Below, in pieces: positions 35,992 to 43,792 of a stretch of DNA of 64,000 nt (the stretch's first letter is position 1; each line of letters starts with the position of its first letter). The DNA is taken from positions 1-64,000 of the forward strand of contig DNUE01000013.1 in assembly GCA_003508005.1 (NCBI GenBank), in the 5' to 3' direction. The notes beneath the pieces are model-generated. The model saw nothing but the letters and a program-made list of their open reading frames with translations. It ran no database searches and was not told where the DNA came from. The DNA comes from Desulfobulbaceae bacterium (GTDB lineage: Bacteria; Desulfobacterota; Desulfobulbia; Desulfobulbales; Desulfobulbaceae). Both the position numbers and the translations under genes were made by a program.

Positions 35992-36887
35992 GGTGGTGTT
36001 CTCCTATGACTGTGCCCATGAGGCCGTCGATGCCCAGGCCTCGAAATGGAGCATGCCGCCGGTCAGCGCCGCCGCACGCGGCCCATGACCTTGCACTGCA
36101 GCGTGCGGCGACGGCTAAGTCCGCACAATTATTGCGCCGGCAGGCAAAGATCGGTTCCGGCAGAATCAGCTTCTCCAGCAATATCCCGTCATCCTGGTGC
36201 CGGGCGGTTTCTCTCCTCTTGATGAACGCCGGGGAAGTGACAGCATGGCGCCTGCTGAGTACAATTCGAGATACCATGCGCTTCAGCGTCGCGGGAAGAT
36301 ACTCCTCCTCTGTCAGTATTTCATAAATTACACTCCTTCGAAAAGGAGTCAATGCGAAAGAGAACTAAGGGGCCCTCACCGCTGTCCCTCTCTTTGGTTG
36401 TTTCATGCTGTACAATTCTCTGCAGAGGATAATCGCGGGGTATGGGTACCGGTCCAAGAGCAACATCGATTGGTATCGGCGGTCTTTGTCCATTATTGCG
36501 TCCCATGCTCCAATGATTCATCCGCTGGTCGGGATTTCTGAGTTTCGCCGGCAGAAACAGGGGGCATGGGAACCAATGCTGCCCGGCCAGTTTGCCGATA
36601 CTATCAACACTGGAACCCTGGCTGTTCCGAATGTGTCTTCTTGTTGTTGACGGTGCGCAGAGGCTGGTGTATTGAAATACATCGGATATCCTGGATATTC
36701 GACCAGGTCCCGGTGATCCGGCAGGATAATTTGAAGAGCGGCAAGAAAAAAGCAGGCCAGCAAAAGGAGAAGGCCCTTTTTGATGATGACCCGGCTGTCT
36801 CCTTACAAAGAAACGAGCCGTATTCGGTCAACATGTCAAATTGTGCTGGCAGCCGGGTCTGCTTCAACCTGACGAGCCAAGTTCCAT
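35992..36887. other. Long poorly coding region
   Basis: About 900 nt without a convincing intact gene. On the minus strand from 36352 a frame begins MTPFRRSVIYEILTEEE and later loses coherence; a one-base shift gives ALTGGMLHFEAWASTASW followed by a stop near 36009, so a small frameshifted gene is possible. Further right, minus strand 36518-36790 reads like a signal peptide (KKGLLLLLACFFLAALQIIL) behind AAGGAG but lacks a normal start codon. I treat both as decayed or uncertain. Confidence 0.4.
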
Positions 36888-37961
36888 ATGAAAATTGACG
36901 ATATTTTGAGCAAATCGCATGAAGGCACTGTGCTGTCCCGGCAAGAGCTTGTTTTCCTGCTCAGCCTACCCCCTGATAGTCCCGGCACATACATGATCCT
37001 GGCCGAGGCAAGCCGGATTTCGAAAGAACTCGCGGGGGGCAAGGCCGAAGTGCATGGGCAGTTTGCCGTCAATCTCGCCCCGTGCAACTGCAACTGTCTT
37101 TTTTGTTCTTTCGCCAAAGTCAACGGAATTTTCAGCGAGGCAACAGAACTCACCCCCGAGCAGGCAGTTGCTCACGCCCGCCAGTTTGAAGAGGACGGCG
37201 CCAATGCGGTGTTCATGATGTCAACGGCCCAGTATCCATTTGAGCGATTCCTTGAGATGGCACGGGAAGTGAGGGGCCATTTGAACCCTGAAACAACCTT
37301 GATCGCAAATGTCGGAGACCAGTCGCGCAAGAATGCGGTCAAATTGAAAGATGCTGGATTTGCGGGCGTTTACCATGCACTCCGCCTGCGCGAAGGGACA
37401 GATACCGGTCTTGCGGTGGAGAAGAGAAAACAGAGCATCCGCAACTTCAAGGAGGCGGGCCTTGAAGTGGGAACCTGCGTGGAGCCCGTAGGGCCAGAGC
37501 ACAGCAACGAGGAATTGGCCGAAATGATCGAATTCACGGCATCGTTCAACCCCTCCTTCAGCGGTGCGGCACGAAGGATTTCCCTCCCGGGAACGAAAAT
37601 AGCAGAACGCGGGATCATAAGTGAACTGCGCATGGCCCAAATAGTGGCTGTTACCAGATTGGGCATGCCGCGGACTGTTATGGGCAACTGCACGCATGAG
37701 CCCTGCACCCTTGGGGCGATCGGGGGAGCCAATCTCTTCTGGGCGGAACTCGGGGCCAACCCTCGTGACACTGAAGCGAAGACAGAAGAAGGCCGCGGGG
37801 AAACCGTGCGCTGCTGCCGTTCTTTATTTCAGGAAAGCAACTGGGAACTGTGGCGCGGTCCCTCGCGCTATTACAATCGCGGCGATAACCGTGTCAAAGA
37901 GGATGGAGTCCGATCAGCCTTTCCGCAGCGTTCCGATGCCGCGGATGCCCTTGGCCGTTGA
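36888..37961 (+). CDS. BioB-like radical SAM protein
   Basis: 357 residues. The radical SAM cluster is in PCNCNCLFCSFAK (CX3CX2C, with an extra Cys inside the loop). The barrel resembles the BioB/HydE/PylB group: LTPEQAVAHARQFEEDGANAVFMM, a long ISLPGTKIAERG stretch, and a C-terminal MGNCTHEPCTLGAIGGANLF segment. It lacks convincing biotin-synthase [2Fe-2S] ligands in context, and no biotin, hydrogenase-maturation or pyrrolysine genes are adjacent, so the reaction is unknown. The start is weakly supported (no clear Shine-Dalgarno). The C-terminal 40 residues look less conserved. Confidence 0.78.
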   Translation: MKIDDILSKSHEGTVLSRQELVFLLSLPPDSPGTYMILAEASRISKELAGGKAEVHGQFAVNLAPCNCNCLFCSFAKVNGIFSEATELTPEQAVAHARQFEEDGANAVFMMSTAQYPFERFLEMAREVRGHLNPETTLIANVGDQSRKNAVKLKDAGFAGVYHALRLREGTDTGLAVEKRKQSIRNFKEAGLEVGTCVEPVGPEHSNEELAEMIEFTASFNPSFSGAARRISLPGTKIAERGIISELRMAQIVAVTRLGMPRTVMGNCTHEPCTLGAIGGANLFWAELGANPRDTEAKTEEGRGETVRCCRSLFQESNWELWRGPSRYYNRGDNRVKEDGVRSAFPQRSDAADALGR

Positions 37962-38099
37962 GCCTTGAGGAAGACCCAGCCCACCGTTAGTGCCTTTTTA
38001 TTCTGATGCGAGGATCAACAAAGGAAAATACGGCCGGGAATGAAAAGGAATTGGAGATATATGGCAAATTCGATACGTCGTGCAATGCAGGATGCCGTT

Positions 38100-38139
38100 A
38101 AGGACGGATCAAAGCGGTTCTGCTCCCCGATCCGTCCTT
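38100..38139. terminator. Perfect 11-bp hairpin between the radical SAM gene and the small secreted-protein gene
   Basis: AAGGACGGATC (38100-38110) pairs perfectly with GATCCGTCCTT (38129-38139) around an 18-nt loop. It lies between convergent genes and could end transcription of either. No T-run follows, so the terminator call is tentative. Confidence 0.45.
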
Positions 38140-38159
38140 CTGCTTCTGCCTAACCGGCG

Positions 38160-38315
38160 CTAGCGGCCGGATCGGGGCTGTTCTGTACTGCCTTGTCCCG
38201 TGCTGCCCGTGTTAGTCGTTCCCGACCCTGTCGTCCCCTGATTCTGGTCTCCACCCGCGAAAGCCACGCCAGTCGTTAAAATAAGCATCAACAAAACAAC
38301 GATCAATTTTTTCAT
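38160..38315 (-). CDS. Small secreted Thr/Gly-rich protein (51 aa)
   Basis: A short gene with an AAAGGAGGTGA ribosome binding site placed 9 nt before this ATG (an alternative ATG at 38321 is too close to it). The product begins MKKLIVVLLMLILTTGVAFA, a clean Sec signal peptide with an AFA-GG cleavage site. The mature part is only about 31 residues, composed of Gly, Thr, Ser, Gln and Asn (GGDQNQGTTGSGTTNTGS) and ending PRSGR. No family recognised; it could be a cell-surface or periplasmic peptide. AT-rich upstream sequence (38330-38400) is a plausible promoter. Confidence 0.7.
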   Translation of the reverse strand: MKKLIVVLLMLILTTGVAFAGGDQNQGTTGSGTTNTGSTGQGSTEQPRSGR

Positions 38316-38321
38316 TTTCAT

Positions 38322-38741
38322 TCACCTCCTTTGCTTGGAAAAAAATCAACTTGTGAGATTTGAGTTCGATCGCCATTTTTCGTAACATATCGGAACCATG
38401 AGGCTTTATTGTGTATTCCGCAGGCAGGGGAATTTATTTGTTATGGCGTACCATGAACAATGCTGTCTCTTGAATTTCTCCTGTATCTCCAATTTCTATA
38501 TCCCATATACCAACAACAATGCAAGCCCCCGCCGCCCGGTTTGGACTCTTATAATTGCCGAAAATCCTACCGATTCAAATTGTTGTGCCCAAGCTGGCTT
38601 GGCAAGTGCGAACGTCACGTGCGGGGATGGCAACCGCCATCTGACATTGCCGCAAGGGACGGGAAGGTGGGGTTTTCTGAATGAATGTGATCACTGGCCG
38701 GAACTTTCCCGCCAGCGGAAGACTGAAACGGACGCCGCTGC
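38322..38741. other. Intergenic region between the small secreted-protein gene and the MBL hydrolase gene
   Basis: About 420 nt. The left part holds the ribosome binding site and probable promoter of the minus-strand small secreted-protein gene. A plus-strand open frame (38398-38781) has no ribosome binding site, no similarity I can name, and runs into the hydrolase gene antisense, so I do not call it. Confidence 0.4.
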
Positions 38742-39542
38742 CTACGGAACCGTATCCATGGCCGCAAACCTCGGCTCGTGAAGCGGCAGCAGAATATCCG
38801 CCGCTTCCTTCACTTTCATCATAATGTCATATGCCTCATAGACATTCACATGGGTGCCCGGCGGAATGACATCCATCTCCATGGCCTTTATCTCCACAGG
38901 CGGGTTGAAGTTCTGGTCGATCACGCAGAAACCCGTGATGGCTGCCCGGCCCGAGGGGGTATCGATAAAGATCGTCATGCCGCCTTCCGTATGCGCCGGC
39001 GTATGCACGGCGTGGATGCCTGGAAGGATTTCCGTGTCCTGCAAAAGGGTTTTTACCTGTCCGTTTTTTTCCACATCCTCGATGTAATCCGCCAGGTATC
39101 GATAATCCAGGGGGTGAGGGTTGTGAATTCGCTGAATTTCCTTCTCGTGAACGTAAATGACCGCGTTTTCACATTTATAGTCGTTCTCGCAGTGATCGTT
39201 GTGCAGGTGGGTGTGAATGACCAGGTCAATATCTCGCGGCGAAAGATTCCAGCGGGCCAGTCCTTCTTCAAACTTCCAGATTCTGCCCCCGATCGACCGT
39301 TCCCTGGTCTCTGATTGAATGGGGCTTATCTCGCCGGTGTCCACGAGTATTTTTCTGTCTCCCCCCTCCAGGTACCAGCAATAAATGGGAATCGTATATG
39401 TGGCGCCGCCCCCGTACTGGTAGGTCATCATGTTTTTGTCGAATACCTTGGTCCCCATCACAATCGGATGGATTCTATATGTGTCAGTCCCGCAAAAAGT
39501 GCGGGACCGACGCCGGGAAGCATTGTAACTTGTTGAAATCAC
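38742..39542 (-). CDS. Metallo-beta-lactamase fold hydrolase (N-acyl homoserine lactonase-like)
   Basis: The zinc motif HTHLHNDHCEND (H-x-H-x-D-H) and the later HTPAHTEGGM His, ITGFCVIDQN and LPLHEP give a complete metallo-beta-lactamase fold of the AHL-lactonase-like group. That group includes many enzymes with no lactonase activity, so the substrate is open. The true start is unclear: family-like sequence begins at about YRIHPIVMGTKVFDKNM, and the codons before it (RSRTFCGTDT) come from the dispersed hairpin element. The repeat therefore seems to have replaced the native start. An ATG at 39458 is the first inside conserved sequence but lacks a Shine-Dalgarno. Confidence 0.85.
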   Translation of the reverse strand: MISTSYNASRRRSRTFCGTDTYRIHPIVMGTKVFDKNMMTYQYGGGATYTIPIYCWYLEGGDRKILVDTGEISPIQSETRERSIGGRIWKFEEGLARWNLSPRDIDLVIHTHLHNDHCENDYKCENAVIYVHEKEIQRIHNPHPLDYRYLADYIEDVEKNGQVKTLLQDTEILPGIHAVHTPAHTEGGMTIFIDTPSGRAAITGFCVIDQNFNPPVEIKAMEMDVIPPGTHVNVYEAYDIMMKVKEAADILLPLHEPRFAAMDTVP

Positions 39543-39590
39543 GGTGGCGGATGCTCAGTATTGAGACTCTTGCGAGGTAATCCTGTTTGA
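39483..39590. repeat. Dispersed hairpin-bearing element, copy 2
   Basis: GTCAGTCCCGCA pairs with TGCGGGACCGAC (one mismatch) around AAAAG. The right flank (GCCGGGAAGCATTGTAAC then TTGTTGAAATCACGG and TGGCGGATGC) aligns with the reverse complement of copy 1 with most positions identical. It lies at the 5' end of the MBL hydrolase gene. Confidence 0.75.
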
Positions 39591-39695
39591 TTACTGCGAC
39601 CTTTCCTTTTTGAACGTATCCCAAGTCATCCCAAGGCAGGCCTGGCGGCAGTGGCCTAAAAAAAGTGTTCTGCCGCCATGGGGGCTTGTGCCGGA

Positions 39696-40061
39696 TCAGG
39701 CGAAAATATTTGTAGGAACGTAAGGATGCGTTCCTTCAATGACCCGGATGCCGGATTTCGCAGTTATTTTTCTGATTATTTCGTCCTTGTAGGGGCACTG
39801 CTCGACAATACAAGGCGCAATGTGAATCACCGTGGGTTTTTCGTTCATCGGCGCATTCCACAACTTCACCTGCATCAGGCGGGTGACGATGGCCGGAGCC
39901 GGGCATCCTCCGCATCCGATCATGCCCACGATCTCCGCCTCGGCACCTTCATAGATTTCAAAAACCCCCTGGCGCCTGTTGAATGCAACCAGACAGCGCG
40001 AACAGCCGATGCAGACATCATCCATAGTATTTTTACAGCCAACGATCAAAATTTTTTCCAC
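39696..40061 (-). CDS. CGGC domain protein
   Basis: 121 residues. The name-giving motif is in MIGCGGCPAPAIV near residue 48; other conserved Cys are in VGCKNTMDDVCIGCSRCL and HIAPCIVEQCPY. The Cys pattern suggests Fe-S or metal binding, and the family is uncharacterised, mostly found in anaerobes. It is downstream of a DUF134-DUF5320 set but separated from it by a strong terminator, so it probably has its own promoter. A GGAGGTCTG lies just before the ATG. Confidence 0.85.
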   Translation of the reverse strand: MEKILIVGCKNTMDDVCIGCSRCLVAFNRRQGVFEIYEGAEAEIVGMIGCGGCPAPAIVTRLMQVKLWNAPMNEKPTVIHIAPCIVEQCPYKDEIIRKITAKSGIRVIEGTHPYVPTNIFA

Positions 40062-40458
40062 AACAGACCTCCAGAATGATGATGATGAAAAGAAAATGAT
40101 GTATCAAAAAAACGTAAAATTTGACCGGCTCGGAATTCCCTTTGGCAACCCAACAGTTTGTGTTCTTTATAATATGGATTCCACCGTTTCCGTAGAGAAA
40201 AAAGGAGACGGATATATTTTACTGGCGTTTTCCTGGGTCGATCTCCTTTTTATTATTCAGAATGCGGCAGGTTCGGAAGCAGATGCTGCCAAAAGTTCAG
40301 CCCGGCTGAACACGTGGTTGCCGATTGGTTCATGCTCGGGCAAATCCAAGGAAATATTTCAGGATAACCCTTTTTATCTTTTGCCTTTACTGTTGGCGGC
40401 AGTTGCCTTGAATAAATACGGGTCGGAATCTCTTGCCGATCTTCATTTTCATCCTGAC
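40062..40458. other. Intergenic region upstream of the CGGC gene
   Basis: Nearly 400 nt. It contains the CGGC gene's ribosome binding site and presumably its promoter. A plus-strand frame from ATG 40096 (MMYQKNVKFDRLGIPFG) stays open for 163 codons but runs through the terminator and into the DUF5320 gene antisense. It has no ribosome binding site and no recognised homologue; I leave it uncalled. Confidence 0.4.
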
Positions 40459-40495
40459 AAAAAAAATCGGGAGCAAACGATACCCTTGCCCCCGA
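40459..40495 (-). terminator. Rho-independent terminator after the DUF134-DUF5320 unit
   Basis: On the minus strand TCGGGGGCAA pairs with TTGCTCCCGA (one G-U pair) around a 9-nt loop, followed directly by eight T. This is the clearest intrinsic terminator in the window and ends the unit that starts at the DUF134 gene. Confidence 0.88.
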
Positions 40496-40534
40496 CTTGT
40501 TGTTTTCACCGATCCACCGATTCCACGGCTACCT

Positions 40535-40897
40535 TTACGCTGATTCAGGTGGTTTCTCATCCAGTTGGTCAATCCGGCGGGTAATGGCGTCCAGCACCTT
40601 TTTCATATACTCGGCCTGCTCCTTGAGCATGTCGATCTCGCTGCCGGCAACCATTGGCTGAACCGGCGGATAAACCGGGGCGGCAGCGGGCGGATACCAT
40701 CCGTATCCGCGCCCGTACCCCCTTCCCATACCAGCCCCATAGCCGCCCCTGAAACCGCACCGCAGTCCGAAACCACGGCCATACCCATAGCCTCCGGGCA
40801 CTGTTGGATTTCCGGTTGCTGCGGGGTTACATACTCCTCTGCGCCCACCGGTCATTGGACCGCCACCAATGGGTCCTGTTCGATCATATCCCGGCAT
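40535..40897 (-). CDS. DUF5320 Gly-rich protein with C-terminal coiled coil
   Basis: 120 residues. The N-terminus, MPGYDRTGPIGGGPMTGGRR, is the DUF5320 signature. A Gly/Tyr/Arg-rich middle (GYGYGRGFGLRCGFRGGYG) is followed by a Pro-rich stretch and a helical C-terminus likely to form a coiled coil (EIDMLKEQAEYMKKVLDAI). Function unknown; the family co-occurs with NifX-like and MinD-like Fe-S genes in anaerobes. It has a GAGGAGGTAACATC ribosome binding site and is the last gene before the terminator at 40459. Confidence 0.85.
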   Translation of the reverse strand: MPGYDRTGPIGGGPMTGGRRGVCNPAATGNPTVPGGYGYGRGFGLRCGFRGGYGAGMGRGYGRGYGWYPPAAAPVYPPVQPMVAGSEIDMLKEQAEYMKKVLDAITRRIDQLDEKPPESA

Positions 40898-40932
40898 GAT
40901 GTTACCTCCTCTTTGCTTTGAGTGAAGTGCAG

Positions 40933-41124
40933 TTACTGTCGGCTGCGGCCTCTTCCCCGACCGTGACCGGCACCCTGCCCAGTTCCTTGACCCTGTCCTC
41001 GACCAGAACCAATACCCCCTTGCTCAGGCGATACAGGAGTCTGAGCTGACGGAGTGCAGCGTCCAAGCCCCCTGCCTGTTTTTGCACCGCGCCCCTCCGG
41101 GCCGGTTCCGTTTCTGTTCGGCAT
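40933..41124 (-). CDS. DUF5320-like small Gly-rich protein (63 aa)
   Basis: Start chosen at MPNRNGTGPEGRGAKTGRGLG because GGAGGT lies 8 nt upstream. The N-terminus matches the GTGPxGxGxxTGRGxG pattern typical of this family. The rest is a Gln/Gly/Arg repeat region (GRGQGQGTGQGAGHGRGRGR) with one Cys (near residue 23). Such basic, disordered tails could bind nucleic acid or metal, but nothing is established. It lies between the DUF134 gene and the other DUF5320 gene. Confidence 0.8.
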   Translation of the reverse strand: MPNRNGTGPEGRGAKTGRGLGRCTPSAQTPVSPEQGGIGSGRGQGQGTGQGAGHGRGRGRSRQ

Positions 41125-41221
41125 ACCTTTTACCTCCATTGTTCTGTAATGATTGACTGTCTTGCGAGATGCAAAACAAAATCGTACGACTCTGTATCAC
41201 TATGTAATAGTATTTGTATTG

Positions 41222-41545
41222 CTATACTCCCCCTCTTCTCCGGCGGCGCCTGCCCATGCCACGCAGTTCATAAACACCCCCGCCGATTTTCAGAGCCTTC
41301 CCGGTAATCAGCGCTTCGGCGATGATACTGCGTGCATTACTCAAAACACGACCGAAAGTATGGCGGGAGACCTCCATCAAGGTTGCGGCGGTTTCCTGGT
41401 CCAGGTGTTCAAAATCGCTGAGCCGAATGGCTTCGAGTTCTTCAATGGTCATCGAAACCTCGCCGGTAATGGGCATACCGCTGGGCACAAAAGCAGCCAT
41501 GGTCGGATAGGCAGAAACACATCGGGGCATTTTAGGCCTGGGCAC
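41222..41545 (-). CDS. DUF134 family helix-turn-helix protein
   Basis: 107 residues from a GTG start (GTGCCCAGGCCT) with AAAAGGAG 8 nt upstream. The MPRPKMPRCVSAYP opening, ELEAIRLSDFEHLDQETAA and MEVSRHTFGRVLSNARS helix-turn-helix are classic DUF134, a predicted DNA-binding family found next to NifX/NifB-like genes in anaerobes. The C-terminus is very basic (GMGRRRRRRGGV). An inverted repeat flanking its promoter (41562-41630) suggests autoregulation. The first gene of a short unit with two DUF5320 genes. Confidence 0.9.
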   Translation of the reverse strand: MPRPKMPRCVSAYPTMAAFVPSGMPITGEVSMTIEELEAIRLSDFEHLDQETAATLMEVSRHTFGRVLSNARSIIAEALITGKALKIGGGVYELRGMGRRRRRRGGV

Positions 41546-41561
41546 GGGTCACGCTCCTTTT

Positions 41562-41630
41562 TTGATCATTTGAGCATAACTTATACATTATAATTTGGGG
41601 TGTCAATCAGAAATATGCTCAAACGATCAA
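41562..41630 (-). promoter_or_regulatory. Promoter flanked by 17-bp inverted repeats upstream of DUF134
   Basis: TTGATCATTTGAGCATA (41562-41578) is repeated in inverted form as TATGCTCAAACGATCAA (41614-41630) with a single mismatch; the centres are 52 bp apart. Between them, on the minus strand, a TTGACA and a TATAAG are 15 bp apart and could be -35 and -10 boxes. This looks like a two-site operator around the DUF134 promoter. Confidence 0.65.
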
Positions 41631-41834
41631 AATAGTCAGCAGGAGACGCCGATGTCGATCGAGTTGAAATCCTGTCTTTTGCGGACCTGTATCGATGTCT
41701 GCTGGCTTGATAAAAATTTTGAAATATCTTGCTGGATTCGGATTCTATTCGGGTGTTGAACCTGGACTATTGGGCAGCGCGCCACGCAATACCCCGCATG
41801 GGACGGTGAGGCTCACTCCTCTGACCTGCTCCCT
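41631..41834. other. Intergenic, no supported gene
   Basis: About 200 nt. A 34-codon plus-strand frame at 41652 (MSIELKSC) follows AGGAGACGCCG, but the product is unremarkable and I do not call it. Confidence 0.35.
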
Positions 41835-41993
41835 TTAGATAATATGGACAGCGGACGGCTTGAACGAAATCAGCGCGCCGGTGCCGATATCCAGTGCCAA
41901 GTCGACCGCAGAACCCTTGGTGATAAGGACTTTGAAGGAAAAGTTATGCACCGAGATCTGTTCAGGGAAAAGGTCGAACATAGCCACAACGAA
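41835..41993 (-). pseudogene. Remnant of a TOBE-type C-terminus (molybdate/tungstate ABC ATPase-like)
   Basis: About 52 codons in one frame, preceded at once by a stop. The residues SFKVLITKGSAVDLALDIG and ISFKPSAVHII look like the C-terminal TOBE domain of molybdate/tungstate transporter ATPases, where a LITxxSAxDL and FKxxAVHVI pattern is normal. No ATPase domain is present. Upstream sequence towards 42130 has no matching frame, so this is probably a decayed fragment. The assignment rests on this short similarity. Confidence 0.4.
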
Positions 41994-42129
41994 TCAATAT
42001 TTCCAGTGACTCAAACCGCTATTCATTCAACGAATTTATTATTTGAATTTCGGCAAACTTTGATAACGCGAAGGTCTGCGTGAGAATGTGGCGAGAGGTG
42101 GAATACGCTCAGGCAAGGCTGCTTCGAAT

Positions 42130-42169
42130 AAAAAAAGGGTAGCGCGAACTTGTGTGGTTCACGCTGCCC
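42130..42169 (-). terminator. Rho-independent terminator after the ACR3-like gene
   Basis: On the minus strand GGGCAGCGTGAAC pairs with GTTCGCGCTACCC (one mismatch, one wobble) and is followed by seven T. It lies 24 nt after the stop codon of the permease gene. Confidence 0.82.
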
Positions 42170-42192
42170 CAGGTTCTTCGTTGGATTGATGA

Positions 42193-43194
42193 TTATGCGG
42201 TTGCGACTTTTTTGAGGGCCACCCTTCCGAAAATCCAAGGGACCAGCTTGATGTACCAGGCAGCAGACTGAATCTGGAAGATATACGCCAGAGCGATGAG
42301 AAGAGCGATGGTCGACCCCTCTTTGCCGAAGGCGGTCATGGCTATGGCTAGGGCGATGGACAGGTCCCGCATGACCACCCCGAAGACCATGGCAATGGCG
42401 TCTTCACGGCTGAAGAAAATCCTGCCGATCACCGAGAGCACGATATAGCTGATCAGGTAGAAGAGCACCAGCGGCAGGATTATGATCAGCAGATCGGCGG
42501 GATCACTGAGGATGGTCTTTGCCTTGAGAGCCATTGCGACAAAGGCGATCAGAGTAACACCGAGGGCAGAGAACGGCGGAAACCTTGGCTTGTATATCTC
42601 CTGCCAGGCCTGCTTGCCGTATCTTTTCACCAGGTAGCTCTGAGTTGCCAGGCCCGCGGCCAAAGGAAGAAAGACGAACAAACAGATCTGCTGAAACATG
42701 TGGAGCATATCCACATCAACCGTCGCCCCCATGAACACCTTGGTGTAAATCGGTGCCGCCAAAGCGCCAATAATCAGGCCGAAGACCAGCATCTTGGTAG
42801 CCGCCTCCTTGTTGCCTCCGGCAAATCCCGTCCAGGAGATGGTCATACCCGATGCCGGCAACACCCCGATCAGGAACAGACCGACAGCCCACAAGCCGAA
42901 TTTGGGTTCTCCACCGCCGAGAAACATCCGGCCCAAGTAATAGACCAGCAGGGGGATAAGGATGAAGTTGATCAACTGGGTGACCAACTGCAATTTGAGA
43001 TCCTTGCCGGAGAAGACCGAGCGGACGTTCAGGGTCGCCATCATCGGATACACCATGACAAAGGTGATGGGAATGATCAACTGCTTCAGGGGGGCGGCGT
43101 CAAAAAGAAATCCGCCGCCGATGAGGCCGACGATCATCGAAACCGGAATCGCCCAGACAAGATTTTTTTGTAATATTTTCAAATAACTGATCAT
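42193..43194 (-). CDS. ACR3-like bile acid/arsenite family permease lacking the TM4 Cys
   Basis: 333 residues, about ten transmembrane helices, BASS/ACR3 superfamily (MISYLKILQKNLVWAIPVSMIVG, VLPASGMTISWTGFAGGN, FGVVMRDLSIALAIAMTAFG). True ACR3 arsenite carriers have an essential Cys in TM4 within the C-x-A-M segment. Here the equivalent is PASGMTISW, with no Cys, so arsenite export is doubtful and another anion or organic acid may be carried. It is the second gene of a DUF302-permease unit with a sigma-54 promoter and ends in a good terminator. Confidence 0.85.
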   Translation of the reverse strand: MISYLKILQKNLVWAIPVSMIVGLIGGGFLFDAAPLKQLIIPITFVMVYPMMATLNVRSVFSGKDLKLQLVTQLINFILIPLLVYYLGRMFLGGGEPKFGLWAVGLFLIGVLPASGMTISWTGFAGGNKEAATKMLVFGLIIGALAAPIYTKVFMGATVDVDMLHMFQQICLFVFLPLAAGLATQSYLVKRYGKQAWQEIYKPRFPPFSALGVTLIAFVAMALKAKTILSDPADLLIIILPLVLFYLISYIVLSVIGRIFFSREDAIAMVFGVVMRDLSIALAIAMTAFGKEGSTIALLIALAYIFQIQSAAWYIKLVPWIFGRVALKKVATA

Positions 43195-43263
43195 CGTTCA
43201 TTCTCCTGCCCGGCACTCAGGCCGCGGTAATTAGACTGGATAGAGAGTTCCCTTGTGCATAGA

Positions 43264-43677
43264 TCACAGGGCGATCGCCTCTTCGACCATGGCAATGATC
43301 TTCCCATAGGTCCCGGCAAGCGAGGCTGGAAATTCCGCATCGTCGACCATGGCCCGGATGTTGTCCTGGCTGAAATGAAAAAAACGGATTTGGGTCTGGC
43401 CATCCTTGCTGAAGACCATTACATGCTTGGGCATGAGGATGGCCCGCTCCGGGTTGGCCTGCAGGCTTGCCGAAGCCTTGTCCGGCTTGCAGATCTGGAT
43501 CATGTGCAGGTCGAATCCTTCGGCGACATCCGCTCCGTGCTTGCCGAATGTCTGGGCCATTTCCATGGTGCTTTCATTGTGGATGATAAAACCGTGCCGG
43601 CTGACGATTTTCTGCAGGTCATCGGCAAATTGGGGCGGTTTTTTTTCTGTCTGGTTTCGGTAGATATGGTCATGCAT
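43264..43677 (-). CDS. DUF302 family protein
   Basis: 137 residues from the ATG at MHDHIYRNQTEKK, which has GGGAG 8 nt upstream; the open frame extends to 43740. The DUF302 fold is recognisable in FADDLQKIVSRHGFIIHNES, QICKPDKASASLQANPERAILMPKHVMVFSKDG and the C-terminal VDDAEFPASLAGTYGKI. The family is of unknown function and often co-occurs with thiol, sulfur or metal stress genes. It is the first gene downstream of a sigma-54 promoter and is followed by the ACR3-like permease 69 nt later. Confidence 0.85.
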   Translation of the reverse strand: MHDHIYRNQTEKKPPQFADDLQKIVSRHGFIIHNESTMEMAQTFGKHGADVAEGFDLHMIQICKPDKASASLQANPERAILMPKHVMVFSKDGQTQIRFFHFSQDNIRAMVDDAEFPASLAGTYGKIIAMVEEAIAL

Positions 43678-43776
43678 TTTTATTCTCCCATGGCACAGCG
43701 AGACTATCGCCACTTGAACTGTTTCCCTTTCCGGATCCATTCATGGAATCCGGTGCCTGATTCACAGTTGAACTTT

Positions 43777-43792
43777 TACAAAATTCATGCCA
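43777..43792 (-). promoter_or_regulatory. Sigma-54 promoter for the DUF302-permease unit
   Basis: The minus strand reads TGGCATGAATTTTGTA. It has the -24 TGGCAYR element and a -12 TTGYA element at exactly the canonical spacing, with one mismatch (T for C) to the consensus. The start site should lie about 90 nt before the DUF302 ATG. A sigma-54 activator gene is divergent at 44088. Confidence 0.75.

Noticed and set aside
36518..36790. Signal-peptide-like minus-strand sequence KKGLLLLLACFFLAALQ
   Set aside because: It has an AAGGAG in front but no ATG, GTG or TTG in the right place. It may be a decayed gene, so it is only noted within the gap entry.
40096..40584. 163-codon plus-strand frame beginning MMYQKNVKFDRLG
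   Set aside because: It has a partly protein-like sequence, but no ribosome binding site, and it reads through a strong terminator and into the DUF5320 gene in antisense. I could not support it.
41652..41756. 34-codon frame behind AGGAGACGCCG
   Set aside because: The Shine-Dalgarno is reasonable but the product (MSIELKSC) is Cys-rich and unremarkable, with no conserved feature and no neighbour that explains it.
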